From assembly GCA_021413735.1 (NCBI GenBank), contig JAIOPV010000066.1:1-64000 (forward strand): a stretch of 64,000 nt of DNA. Direction: 5' to 3'. Below the pieces are notes generated by a model, which searched no databases, was not told the origin of the DNA, and worked only from the letters and a program-made list of their open reading frames with translations. Shown one piece after another: positions 35,571 to 44,462 of the stretch; the stretch's first letter is position 1; each line of letters starts with the position of its first letter. Made by a program: the position numbers and the translations under genes. The DNA is from Planctomycetota bacterium. Lineage in GTDB: Bacteria > Planctomycetota > Planctomycetia > Gemmatales > Gemmataceae.

Positions 35571-37850
35571 ATGGGCGAGGCTCCGTCTACACCCTCAAGC
35601 GTCGCCACGACAAACGCAACACCCACGCCGCAAAACGGAACGTTGTTCCTGATTAGCGTCATCGGGTTGTTTCTCGAACTCCTGCTGATCCGGTGGGTCA
35701 GCACCGAGATCCGAATCTTTGCGTACCTCCAGAACACTGTTCTGGTCGTGTGCTTTCTCGGTTTGGGTATGGGTTGCTGGGATTCCCGCAAGCCATTCAC
35801 GTTGCGATCCATGCTCGTGCCGTTGATTCTCCTCACGGCCCTGCTCGCAGTGCCAACCACCAGGGTGTTCCTGGGCGACTCAATCACCGAACTCCTTGGG
35901 CAAATCGGCGGCATGGAACTCTGGGACGGCGACGCGACATCGGATTGGCCGGTCGTTGCCATCGGCATACTGGGGCTGTCACTCGCCGCGGGTCTGCTTT
36001 ACCTCCTGTGGGCGACCTTCGTTCCTGTCGGCCGGTTGCTCGGGCGACTCATGGCCGACGACCCCCGCCCACTGCGGGCGTATTCGGTGAACATCGTCGG
36101 CAGCCTCATCGGGATCTGGCTGTTCGTTGCCTGTAGCGCTCTGGGTCTGCCGCCGGTGGCGTGGTTCCTCGTGTTCGCGGTCGGAGCGGCGTTCCTGCTC
36201 GGCAGCGGGGGCAAGTCGAAGCTCGTCGATGCTGGACTCCTCGCGGGAATCGTCGGCCTGGGCATCCTCGCGGGCACCGAACCCGGCTGGCCCGAAACTC
36301 ACTGGTCACCCTACCAAAAACTCACGCTGCTGCCGGTCGATCATGTTCCGGAAGCGACCATCTGGCGCAAGTTGCGAGGCGAACGCTTCCCCGGTATACA
36401 GGGCAACGGAACGCACTTCATTGGCGTGAACAACGTCGGGTATCAATCAACGATCGACCTGAGCCGCGAAAACGTCGCTGCCCACCCGGAGAAATTCGAT
36501 CCCAAGCCCGATAAAGCCGGCAAGATGCCGACCGACCAGCATGGGTTCTCGCAGTACGATCTGCCGGCGAAGTTGCACTCGCATCCGCGTTCGATGCTGA
36601 TCGTCGGCGCAGGCTCGGGTAACGACGTCGCTGGTGCTCTCCGGAACGGTGTGGAATCCGTGACGGCCGTGGAGATCGACCCCGTCATCATCGACATTGG
36701 AAGACGCGTTCACCCTGAGAAGCCTTACTCCGACCCGCGTGTAACGGTGGTGAACGACGACGCTCGCTCGTTCTTCGCGACCACCGACCAGAAGTTCGAC
36801 GTCATCGCGTTCGGGCTTCTCGATTCGCACACGTCCGGCTCTGCGATGGCAAACACTCGCCTCGACCATTACGTCTACACACGCGAAAGCCTCACGCACG
36901 CCAAGAGCTTGCTCAAACCTGGTGGCGTGGTTGTGCTGAGTTTCCTGGCGTACAAGCCGCACATCGCGGATCGGATGGTGCGTGCGTTGACCGAAGTGTT
37001 CGGCGAGAAACCGCTGGTGTTTTATGTGCCTTACAACGCCTATGGTTGGGGCGGGCTCGTCTGCGTAGCGGGCGATCTCCCCGAAGCCCGGAAGCAGATC
37101 GCAGCGGATCCGAAGTTCACAGCGCTCATTCACGAATGGGAAGCAGGACTGCCGTTCGAGTTGCCCGGAACCACGGAGGTTCCCACCGACGACTGGCCGT
37201 ATCTCTACCTCGAACACCGCCAGATTCCTCCGCTGTATTTCTTGCTGTGCATCGCACTGGTCGGGTTGTTCATTGTGGGGTTGAAGCGTCTCGATTCGCC
37301 GCAGATTCTTCGCGGATGGGATCGCACGCAGACTCACTTCGCGATGCTCGGAGCCGGGTTCATGCTGCTGGAAGTGCAGAACATTAGCAAGGCAGCGGTC
37401 GTGCTCGGGAACACCTGGGTCGTGAACGCTGTCATCATCTCAGGCGTGCTGTTCATGATTCTGCTGGCGAATGTGCTCTCGGGTTGGGCGAAGCGTTGGC
37501 CGATCTGGCCGGTATATGTCGCGCTGGTGGGAAGTTGCCTCGGGCTGTACTTCGTCGATCTGTCTCGCTTCGCCTTCCTGCCTTATGCGACGAAGGCGAT
37601 CGTCGTCGGGTTGCTGACGAGTTTGCCGATGCTGTTCAGTGGCTTGGTGTTTGCGAGATCGTGGGAGGCGGCCGAGCGCAAAGACGCTGCGCTCGGAGCG
37701 AACCTATTTGGTGCGCTCCTCGGGGCGATGCTTCAATCGGTAACGTTCGTGATTGGCGTCAAAGCACTTCTACTGATTGTGGCAGGCTTTTATCTGCTGG
37801 CGGTATTGACTCGACCCAAACCGAATCCGTTGTCCACCGGAACCGTTTAG
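35571..37850 (+). CDS. membrane protein with spermidine-synthase-like domain (759 aa)
   Basis: N-terminal hydrophobic helices (about 24-250) are followed by a soluble spermidine-synthase/methyltransferase fold: RSMLIVGAGSGNDVAGAL near 340, then TAVEIDPVIIDIG, VVNDDARSFF, DVIAFGLLDSHTSG and YTRESLTHAKSLLKPGG. A second block of helices (about 560-750) ends the chain. This sandwich is known as the fused MFS/spermidine-synthase-like type, whose substrate is generally unknown. The GLLDSHTSG segment differs from the D-x-x-D-P motif of true polyamine synthases, so aminopropyl transfer should not be assumed. The start at 35571 was chosen to begin just before the first helix. Confidence 0.85.
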   Translation: MGEAPSTPSSVATTNATPTPQNGTLFLISVIGLFLELLLIRWVSTEIRIFAYLQNTVLVVCFLGLGMGCWDSRKPFTLRSMLVPLILLTALLAVPTTRVFLGDSITELLGQIGGMELWDGDATSDWPVVAIGILGLSLAAGLLYLLWATFVPVGRLLGRLMADDPRPLRAYSVNIVGSLIGIWLFVACSALGLPPVAWFLVFAVGAAFLLGSGGKSKLVDAGLLAGIVGLGILAGTEPGWPETHWSPYQKLTLLPVDHVPEATIWRKLRGERFPGIQGNGTHFIGVNNVGYQSTIDLSRENVAAHPEKFDPKPDKAGKMPTDQHGFSQYDLPAKLHSHPRSMLIVGAGSGNDVAGALRNGVESVTAVEIDPVIIDIGRRVHPEKPYSDPRVTVVNDDARSFFATTDQKFDVIAFGLLDSHTSGSAMANTRLDHYVYTRESLTHAKSLLKPGGVVVLSFLAYKPHIADRMVRALTEVFGEKPLVFYVPYNAYGWGGLVCVAGDLPEARKQIAADPKFTALIHEWEAGLPFELPGTTEVPTDDWPYLYLEHRQIPPLYFLLCIALVGLFIVGLKRLDSPQILRGWDRTQTHFAMLGAGFMLLEVQNISKAAVVLGNTWVVNAVIISGVLFMILLANVLSGWAKRWPIWPVYVALVGSCLGLYFVDLSRFAFLPYATKAIVVGLLTSLPMLFSGLVFARSWEAAERKDAALGANLFGALLGAMLQSVTFVIGVKALLLIVAGFYLLAVLTRPKPNPLSTGTV

Positions 37851-37878
37851 AGCAATTTTGGAAAAGATGTAGCAGTCG

Positions 37879-37933
37879 GTGAACCGCGACCGTGAGGGAG
37901 CACGAACTCGCTTCCTTGCGGCGCGGCTCGCCA
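37879..37933. repeat. degenerate palindrome, GAGCCGCGACCGCAAGGGA family
   Basis: GGTGAACCGCGACCGTGAGG and the inverted ...CCTTGCGGCGCGGCTCGCC pair imperfectly. A well-kept copy lies at 60975-61029. Confidence 0.6.
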
Positions 37934-38012
37934 GGCCAGAGGACTGTGCCACCAAAATGGGACACAAACAGCGGGTGAATGGATCAGAGGTTAAGATATC
38001 ATGACGCCGGCG

Positions 38013-38996
38013 TTAGTCGCCGTAGCCGTTCGGGTGGGTTCGGTGCCAGTTCCATGCAGTTTCCACAATCGACCGCAGATCCGTGTACTTCGCGACCCAC
38101 CCAAGTTCGCGGCGAATCTTGTCGGCGTTTGCCACTAACTCCGCAGGGTCGCCGGTTCGACGCGGTGCCTCTTTCACGGTGACCTTCTTGCCGCTCACTT
38201 CCTCCACCGCTCGAATCACTTCGCGGACACTGTACCCGCGACCAATGCCGACGTTGTACGCCTGCCCGGTTCCCGGCGTGATCTTCTCCAACGCCAGGAT
38301 GTGAGCCGTCGCAAGGTCATCGACGTGAACATAATCCCGCACGCAGGTGCCGTCGGGTGTCGGGTAGTCGGTGCCGAAGATCTCGATGTGTGGACGCTTG
38401 CCCATCGCGGCTTGGATCACCAGCGGAATGAGATGCGATTCAGGGTCGTGGTATTCGCCGATGGTGCCGTCTGGAGAAGCCCCCGCAGCGTTGAAGTATC
38501 GCAAGGCGCAGAAGCCAATCGGATACGCCGCCGCATAATCCGCGAGGGCGCGTTCGACTGCGAGCTTGGTGTTGCCGTAGGGGTTGATTGGATTTCGCTT
38601 CTCACTCTCCGTGATCGGCACCACATCAGGCACGCCATACACGGCGCAGGTGCTGGAGAAGACGAACTTGCCGATGCCGTTGCGTCGGCAGCGATCGAGC
38701 AGGTTCAGCGAGTAGATGAGGTTGTTCGTGTAATAGCGGGCCGGTTCCTTGACCGAATCGCCAACGTACGTGAGCGCCGCGAAGTGAACGACCGCGTCGA
38801 TTCGGCTCGTCATCAAGAGTTGGTCGAGGTGGTCGATGTCTCGCAGGTCGCCAGTGACGAGCCGTTCTGCGGGAACAGCAGCCTTGTGACCTGCGCTGAG
38901 ATTGTCAAACACGGTCACGTCGTGGCCGCGAGCCAGGAGTTGCTTGACCGTGTGACTGCCAATGTAACCTGCACCGCCGGTAACGAGAATTCGCAT
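38013..38996 (-). CDS. galE: UDP-glucose 4-epimerase
   Basis: It interconverts UDP-glucose and UDP-galactose with bound NAD. The extended SDR signature GGAGYIG (7-13), the serines before TCAVYG (114-121) and Y140-x3-K144 are all present. The FNAAGA, DGTCVRDYVHVDDLA (key residues RDYVHVDDL) and NVGIGRGYSV motifs are those of GalE rather than of dTDP-glucose dehydratase. The start at 38996 (MRILVTGG) gives 327 aa, a normal length; the 17-residue longer form begins in a palindrome. It stands alone, between two palindromes. Confidence 0.95.
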   Translation of the reverse strand: MRILVTGGAGYIGSHTVKQLLARGHDVTVFDNLSAGHKAAVPAERLVTGDLRDIDHLDQLLMTSRIDAVVHFAALTYVGDSVKEPARYYTNNLIYSLNLLDRCRRNGIGKFVFSSTCAVYGVPDVVPITESEKRNPINPYGNTKLAVERALADYAAAYPIGFCALRYFNAAGASPDGTIGEYHDPESHLIPLVIQAAMGKRPHIEIFGTDYPTPDGTCVRDYVHVDDLATAHILALEKITPGTGQAYNVGIGRGYSVREVIRAVEEVSGKKVTVKEAPRRTGDPAELVANADKIRRELGWVAKYTDLRSIVETAWNWHRTHPNGYGD

Positions 38997-39024
38997 GGCC
39001 GCCTGTCGTGTGATCTCGGAGTTT

Positions 39025-39072
39025 CGCCGCTTGCGGCGTAGCGTCACAAAAATCGCTACGCTGCAAGCGGCG
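39025..39072. repeat. GCCGCTTGCGGCGTAGCG palindrome
   Basis: 19-bp arms (39025-39043, 39054-39072) with one mismatch lie between galE and the esterase gene, 28 nt upstream of the galE start. Confidence 0.85.
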
Positions 39073-39112
39073 AGTCAACCACGTCGTTATATGGCCCGGC
39101 GTTCTCAACGGA

Positions 39113-40375
39113 TCACTTCAACCACTTGTCGCCGAACTCAAGGAATACCTTCCAGTCGTCGGAGTTCATGGAGTGCTTGCCCGGACGCTGGAAGAACCCC
39201 AGCCGTTCGGAAGCCAGCTTGCCGGTTTCGGGCATCTTGTCCGCGACGATCGGCTTCGCGAGATCGTACAGTTCATACGCCGGGGCCGCTGCTTTGAGCA
39301 CGTCGAACTGGCCGCTCGGGTTCGCCCACTGATCTTCCTCGGCGTTCGTCATCAGCACGGGCCGCGGAGCACAGATCGCCACGAGATCGTTCTGGTCGAA
39401 CGGCAGCTTCGACGTGTCCGCGCCGAACTCCGCGAAGTTGCCACAGAACCAGTGCGGAAACGCCTTCGTGATTCGCGACACAGGCTCGGCCTTGTCGTTC
39501 TTCGACCGGCTCGGGCCAGCGCCACCGCAACCCGATTGGTGCGGAATCACAACGGCGATTCGGTCGTCGAACGCACCGGCGAGCAGAGCCGTTTTGCCGA
39601 GACGCGAGTGACCGACAACCGCGATCTTCTTGGCGTCGATGTCCTTGTCGGTCACGAGATAATCGACCGCACGATGAACACCCCACGCCCAGAACATCAC
39701 GGTCGCGGTTTCGGCAGGATCCTTCTTGCCGGCGGCGACGCCGAGCGTCTTCCGCATGCCTTCCTGAACTTCGGGTCGATCGGGTTGAATGTCGCCGCTG
39801 TAGAATGTGGCGACCGCGTATCCCTTGTCGAGTGCCTGCTCGAACGGCCACACGTCGAGAACCTTGCCGCGACCGGCAGCGCTGGCCTTGTTGTCCTTCA
39901 CGCCGGGACGGCCGGCGTAGCACCAGTCGGGAGTGATTCGCACACGTTCATCGGCCACGAAAGCGTGATTGCCCTCGAAGTTCGGCCCCACGAAGCACGC
40001 GGCTGGCGTCTTCCCGTTGGGCACAGCCATGAGCAGGTAAATCTTCGGCCATTCGGGTGGTCCGAAAGTGATTTCCACTTCGCGAAGTGTGCCTTTGCCG
40101 CCGAACGCTTTGGCATCCTCGAACAGCACCTTGGCGGTGACCTTCTCGGGCTTCGCGGGGAACTTGCCGTACATGTAGTGCTGAAACAGCTCCTTCAGCT
40201 CGGGGCGGCGCTTGGCTTCCCAGTCGGCCTTGGTGGTGATCTTGGTGCCGTCACGCATGACGACCGGGCTTGGCATTTCCGGCTGCGACGGCAGCTTGTT
40301 GGGTGGCGGGAAGTCCGCGGTGAGTGCGAATGCGGTCACGGCGAGAACTCCGAGTGGCACAAGCAAAAGACGCAT
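39113..40375 (-). CDS. secreted CE15-type (glucuronoyl) esterase (420 aa)
   Basis: A signal peptide (about 1-20) is followed by an alpha/beta hydrolase of the CE15 type: GHSRLGKTALLAGA with Ser257, HQSGCGGAGPSR (which carries the family GGA turn), NAEEDQW and a final His401 (RPGKHSMNSDDW). CE15 enzymes cleave esters between lignin alcohols and 4-O-methyl-glucuronic acid on xylan; bacterial members are broader. It may let the cell attack plant cell-wall material, but no xylanase lies nearby. An ATG at 40909 gives 178 extra residues that overlap the next gene and is rejected. Confidence 0.85.
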   Translation of the reverse strand: MRLLLVPLGVLAVTAFALTADFPPPNKLPSQPEMPSPVVMRDGTKITTKADWEAKRRPELKELFQHYMYGKFPAKPEKVTAKVLFEDAKAFGGKGTLREVEITFGPPEWPKIYLLMAVPNGKTPAACFVGPNFEGNHAFVADERVRITPDWCYAGRPGVKDNKASAAGRGKVLDVWPFEQALDKGYAVATFYSGDIQPDRPEVQEGMRKTLGVAAGKKDPAETATVMFWAWGVHRAVDYLVTDKDIDAKKIAVVGHSRLGKTALLAGAFDDRIAVVIPHQSGCGGAGPSRSKNDKAEPVSRITKAFPHWFCGNFAEFGADTSKLPFDQNDLVAICAPRPVLMTNAEEDQWANPSGQFDVLKAAAPAYELYDLAKPIVADKMPETGKLASERLGFFQRPGKHSMNSDDWKVFLEFGDKWLK

Positions 40376-40464
40376 GTGGCTAACTCCTGTTGGGGAGAGA
40401 TCGTGCTGCGTCAGGATACCCCGGAGTGCCGTCGCGTGCGAGGAAATGCCGTCATTCAAGATAC

Positions 40465-40526
40465 GTCCGAGCCCGAGCGCCAAGCGAGGGTTTAGCTTGT
40501 CCCTCGCTTGGCGCTCGGGCTCGGAC
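40465..40526. repeat. 26-bp perfect inverted repeat, GAGCGCCAAGCGAGGG family
   Basis: Arms 40465-40490 and 40501-40526 flank a 10-nt loop. A second family member is at 47786-47849. It lies 28 nt past the stop of the gene at 40555-41664 and could end that transcript. Confidence 0.9.
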
Positions 40527-40554
40527 CAAGAATCCAAATCAACCGGATTTGGTA

Positions 40555-41664
40555 TCAGTCGGTGATGCAGAGTTCTCGATACAAGTTGTGCGTGAACGTG
40601 GCGTTGTCGCTCTGGAGGTAGTGCATGGCACCGCCCATGCGGGAGTAGCTCTTGCAGAACCGCAGGTAGTACGCGGCGTGCGTCTTCGGTGGTTCGCCAC
40701 TCGTCCAGTCCCAACCGCCGCCGTCCTGCAAATCGACGACGTAAATCGTGTGACTCTTCACAACATGGCCACCCGATTGCAGCCGCAGGTTGTTCACGCA
40801 ACTCAGACTCTTCTCGAACACCTGCGGTCCCATGATCGCCGACCCAACCGACAGCACCACGCCGCCGTCGAGGCCATTCACCGAGCCGCCGAACAGCTTG
40901 AAATCCCACTCCGCAGCGCGACCGATCGCACTGCCACTGAACACCGGGTGATTCGCGATGATGTCGTAGCCGATGCCCGGGTGAACGGTCACGGGTATGC
41001 CGTGCTTGTATGCCTGTGCCAGAATCGACGCATGTTTCCAGCGGTGCATGATCTCGACGCGGCCCGCAGCCCAGTTCTGCGTTCGCATCGCTTGAAGCAA
41101 ATCAGCCCGTGCCGACGTGAGCGGATCAGCAGGATTCGCGGCGATCTTCGCCGTCAATTCCGCGACTGTAGGCAGCGTTACGCCGTCTTCGTGAATGAGC
41201 TTACCGAGACCGCAACCGTAGCCGAGGCCGTCGAGAGCACCTGCCATGATGGCGAGGTGAATGTTCGTGGCGGTTTCGTGCCAGGTGCCGAACGTGCCGC
41301 CGGAAACGCCCATCTCGACGCTTTCCGTGCTGGCACCGAACCAGGCATATTCCCAGTCGTGGATCGTGCCAGCGCCGTTCGTGGCGAGATGCGTCAACCA
41401 ACCACGTGCCATCATCCGTTCGAGAATGCGGGCCGTGCCGTTGCGGAGAAGATGCGCCCCGTAAATGAGCATCACCGACGCACCGCGTTCGCGAGTCGCA
41501 CGGATGTTCGCGGCACACCTCTTCACCAGTGTCGCATTGCGTTCAGAACACGGCTTCGGTGGCGAATCGGGGTCGATGAGGATTTCGTCGGCGCGAGTGA
41601 GGCTTTCGCGCTCGGCGAGCGGGAACACCTTCAGCTTGCTCAGATCCAGCGGTTGCACGGGCAC
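40555..41664 (-). CDS. conserved hypothetical protein next to a DHS-like gene (369 aa)
   Basis: I cannot name the family with confidence. It is cytoplasmic, with no signal or helix. Clear blocks are ASVMLIYGAHLLRNGTARIL, WLTHLATNGAGTIHDWEYAW, GTFGTWHETATNIH, TVHPGIGYDIIANHPVFSG and VLSVGSAIMGPQVFEKSLS. The TNGAG-x-x-H-D-W-E and late S-V-G-S...EKS blocks recall the NAD-binding fold of deoxyhypusine synthase, which is encoded directly upstream, so a distant paralogue acting with it is possible. The gap to that gene holds only a palindrome and short spacers. Confidence 0.75.
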   Translation of the reverse strand: MPVQPLDLSKLKVFPLAERESLTRADEILIDPDSPPKPCSERNATLVKRCAANIRATRERGASVMLIYGAHLLRNGTARILERMMARGWLTHLATNGAGTIHDWEYAWFGASTESVEMGVSGGTFGTWHETATNIHLAIMAGALDGLGYGCGLGKLIHEDGVTLPTVAELTAKIAANPADPLTSARADLLQAMRTQNWAAGRVEIMHRWKHASILAQAYKHGIPVTVHPGIGYDIIANHPVFSGSAIGRAAEWDFKLFGGSVNGLDGGVVLSVGSAIMGPQVFEKSLSCVNNLRLQSGGHVVKSHTIYVVDLQDGGGWDWTSGEPPKTHAAYYLRFCKSYSRMGGAMHYLQSDNATFTHNLYRELCITD

Positions 41665-41685
41665 GGCAACTCCTCATTGGTATTC

Positions 41686-41731
41686 GCCGCTTGCGGCGTA
41701 GCGCTCTTCAGAGCGCTACGCCGCAAGCGGC
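41686..41731. repeat. GCCGCTTGCGGCGTAGCGCTC palindrome
   Basis: Perfect 21-bp arms (41686-41706, 41711-41731) with a 4-nt loop. It sits between the DHS-like gene and the hypothetical gene, so it could uncouple their expression. Confidence 0.9.
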
Positions 41732-41739
41732 TCAAGACG

Positions 41740-42792
41740 TCAGCTCACCGGGGTCGGTTCGAGCAGTCGGTTCCACCGACGACCGGTGCGGGCCTTCCAC
41801 TCACCCTTGTGATACGCATAGCCAAGAATCAACGGCACAGCCAGCGTGGCCTCGCTGTAAACCATCTGCTCATACGCCAAGTCAACCTTGCCCCAGCTTG
41901 ATGCTTCCTTCAGGGTGCTGCCCGAAAGCGCCCCGTCTCGCACGTCCGCGACCGTCACCTGAATCGCGTACTTGTGCATCGGGACTTCCTGACCCATCAC
42001 ATCCGCTGCGACCACGATATCCTGGGCAAAGTTCTTCGGCACGCCGCCGCCGATCATGAACAGCCCCGTCGATGGATTCGCGATCTTCAACTGCGTCAGT
42101 TCGTAGAAGTCCTTCGCGCTGTCCAGCGACAGCTTCGGACCGTCGCCGCGTGCGTGCTGGTGGGCGACCAACCCGAAGCCCGCCGAGCAGTCCGAGAACG
42201 CAGGGCAGAAGATCGGCACGTCCTTCTTGAAGGCTTCGTACACGATGCTGTCGGGTGTCTTGCAGCCGTTCTTTTCGAGGTACGCACCCATCGCACGGAT
42301 GAACTCACGCGACGAATGCGGACGCGGTTCGAGATCGTCGGTGATCTGACGCGTGGTGTCGTCGCAGACGCGGAGTTCGTCTTCGTCGATCAGCGTGTCG
42401 TAGATGCGGTCGATGTGCAGGTCGCGAAGCTCGGCGTCGAACATGCCGCTGCGAAGCTTCTCCTCGCCCATCCAGTGACGGAAGCCGAGCGCCTCGAAGA
42501 AGTCTTGATCGACGATGTTCGCACCGGTCGAGACGATCGCGTCGATCATGTTGCAGCGAATGGCGTCGGCGAATACCTTCTTCAGACCGGCGCTGATGAG
42601 CGAGCCGGCGAGGCACAGAATCACGCCGCAGTCCTTGTCGGCAACCATGCGGTTGGTAATGTCGGCAGCACGAGCCAGGTCGCGAGCCGTGAACGCGGTC
42701 TTGCTCATCGAATCGACGAGCGGGATCGGGTTGAACTTCGACATGTCGATGTGTTCGACGGGCGTGTGCAGGTAATCGCGTTTCGTCGCCAT
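41740..42792 (-). CDS. deoxyhypusine synthase-like protein (350 aa)
   Basis: Conserved blocks include CLAGSLISAGLKK, DAIVSTGANIVDQD, GLFMIGGGVPKNF and TLKEASSWGKVD; the last holds Lys302, the lysine that forms the enamine intermediate in deoxyhypusine synthase. Bacteria lack eIF5A, and bacterial DHS homologues are known to make homospermidine or related polyamines by transferring the aminobutyl group of spermidine or putrescine to an amine. It may therefore act as a homospermidine synthase; the amine acceptor cannot be read from sequence. NAD is the expected cofactor. It neighbours KamA and an unknown protein that may be functionally linked. Confidence 0.88.
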   Translation of the reverse strand: MATKRDYLHTPVEHIDMSKFNPIPLVDSMSKTAFTARDLARAADITNRMVADKDCGVILCLAGSLISAGLKKVFADAIRCNMIDAIVSTGANIVDQDFFEALGFRHWMGEEKLRSGMFDAELRDLHIDRIYDTLIDEDELRVCDDTTRQITDDLEPRPHSSREFIRAMGAYLEKNGCKTPDSIVYEAFKKDVPIFCPAFSDCSAGFGLVAHQHARGDGPKLSLDSAKDFYELTQLKIANPSTGLFMIGGGVPKNFAQDIVVAADVMGQEVPMHKYAIQVTVADVRDGALSGSTLKEASSWGKVDLAYEQMVYSEATLAVPLILGYAYHKGEWKARTGRRWNRLLEPTPVS

Positions 42793-42941
42793 GCGGGAAC
42801 TCCTTTGGGAAGTGGGTGGTCGCTGAAAACGAAAATGCCACCCAGGGCGGCCGCTACGGTGTGGCTGCCAGTGGGCAGCTCACCCGCCATTGCGGACGTG
42901 GGTGGCTTGACGGGTGAATCTTATACGTCGGTCCGCGACAG

Positions 42942-44462
42942 TCAAGAGAATGATTGGTGAAGAATGCCGCAGCTATGCGGTCGCGGCGCGCCAACAGGAG
43001 GCGACCCAGCGGTGCCGTTCCCGTTGCCGTTGAGCATCGGAAGCGGAATGATCGGCCGAAGGCTGTCGCCGTCGGTCCCGGCTTCCCCGCCGCAACTGTC
43101 ACGAACAACCCGCGGCTTGCGACGTGCCATCCGCTCGTTGTCCTGCGGAATCAACGCTGTCTTGTCGCCTTGTAGAAGACCGCTCACGCCGCGAGTCTGA
43201 GTCGGGTCGATCGTGCCAGGCTTGTCCTCAGCCTGATAGCGAATGAGCATGCCTTCGTAGTTACGCAGAATCACGGCGTCGTCGGACATGCTTACCAGGT
43301 AGTTCGGCATCATCGGAATCTTGCCGCCGCCGTGGGGGCTATCCACCACATACGTCGGAATGCCGATGCCACTCATGTGACCGCGTAGCCCTTCCATGAT
43401 CTCCAACCCCTTCCACACAGACGTGCGGAAGTGACCGGCACCCGTCACGGGGTCGCAGTGGAACAGGTAATAGGGGCGGACTTTGATGCGTAACAACCCA
43501 CGAAGCAGCTCGCGCATCGTGGCGAGGTCGTCGTTGACGCCCTTGAGCAACACCGAGTGGTTGTTGATCGGCATTCCCGCCCGAAGGAGCGACTTACAGA
43601 CGCGAGCCGCCTCGGGAGTGACTTCCCGTGGATGGTTGAAGTGCGTCTGAATGTACACCTTCTCGGCCGAAGCGAGCAAATCAAGAAGCTCGTTGTCGTA
43701 GAGTCGCTGTGGCAGAGTCACCGGAACGCGAGTTCCGATCCGAATCACATCGACGTGGTCAATCGCCTTGAGGTTGTCGAGGTAGAAGCGGAGTTTGTTG
43801 ATCGGCAGCGTCAGCGGGTCGCCGCCCGACACAATCACATCGCGAATCTCGGGGTGATTGCGAACGTACTGAATCATCCGTTCGTCGTCGGCGCTGACGC
43901 CTTCCCACCCGCCGCGAGTCAGAGTCGCACGCTTGCGGGTGCAATACCGACAGTACATGGTGCAGTTCGGCGTCGTGACCAGCAGCACACGATCCGGGTA
44001 ACGGTGCGTCAGTCCGGGAACTGGCGAGTCCTTGTCTTCTTCGAGGGGGTCGTCGAGTTCGTACCCCGATGGGTTCTCGGCTTCCAGTGGATTGGGTACC
44101 GACTGAATCCGAATCGGGTCAACCGGGTTCTCGGTGTCGATAAGCGAGAAGTAGTACGGTGGGATCGCGAGCTTGTAGTCGCCTTCCAGGCGGCCGATGG
44201 CTTCCAACTCCTCAGGTGAGAAGCGGAGGAGCGTCCGGAGTTGACGCACGGAGCGGATGGAATTTTGGGTTTGCCAGCGCCAGTCGTCCCATTGTGAGTC
44301 GGGAACGTTCTCCCAGATGGGATGGCGATTCGGGCGACTCGGAGGCTCCTCGTCCTCGAACCCGCCCGAGGTCGGATGACCAGCGGAGGCGAGCGGTCGG
44401 CACGCGTCGGGCTCGAACATACGGCAGATGACCTCTTCGGGTCGGCTGGTCCTGGGTCGCAT
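42942..44462 (-). CDS. KamA-type radical SAM lysine 2,3-aminomutase (506 aa)
   Basis: The [4Fe-4S]/SAM motif C167-x3-C171-x2-C174 (CTMYCRYCTRK) is followed by VIVSGGDPLTLP, RIGTRVPVTLPQR, NNHSVLLKGVND, FHCDPVTGAGHFRT and DSPHGGGKIP, which contains the PLP lysine. It should move an amino group from the alpha to the beta carbon, probably of lysine, giving beta-lysine; some relatives act on glutamate. The length exceeds typical KamA, through an N-terminal extension and a Gly/Asn-rich tail. An alternative start is the ATG at 44420. It ends 149 nt before the DHS-like start. Confidence 0.92.
   Translation of the reverse strand: MRPRTSRPEEVICRMFEPDACRPLASAGHPTSGGFEDEEPPSRPNRHPIWENVPDSQWDDWRWQTQNSIRSVRQLRTLLRFSPEELEAIGRLEGDYKLAIPPYYFSLIDTENPVDPIRIQSVPNPLEAENPSGYELDDPLEEDKDSPVPGLTHRYPDRVLLVTTPNCTMYCRYCTRKRATLTRGGWEGVSADDERMIQYVRNHPEIRDVIVSGGDPLTLPINKLRFYLDNLKAIDHVDVIRIGTRVPVTLPQRLYDNELLDLLASAEKVYIQTHFNHPREVTPEAARVCKSLLRAGMPINNHSVLLKGVNDDLATMRELLRGLLRIKVRPYYLFHCDPVTGAGHFRTSVWKGLEIMEGLRGHMSGIGIPTYVVDSPHGGGKIPMMPNYLVSMSDDAVILRNYEGMLIRYQAEDKPGTIDPTQTRGVSGLLQGDKTALIPQDNERMARRKPRVVRDSCGGEAGTDGDSLRPIIPLPMLNGNGNGTAGSPPVGAPRPHSCGILHQSFS

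Noticed and set aside
35571..37850. True spermidine synthase working with the DHS-like gene
   Set aside because: The polyamine-binding D-x-x-D-P signature is not present, and the protein is a membrane fusion of unknown substrate 4 kb away.
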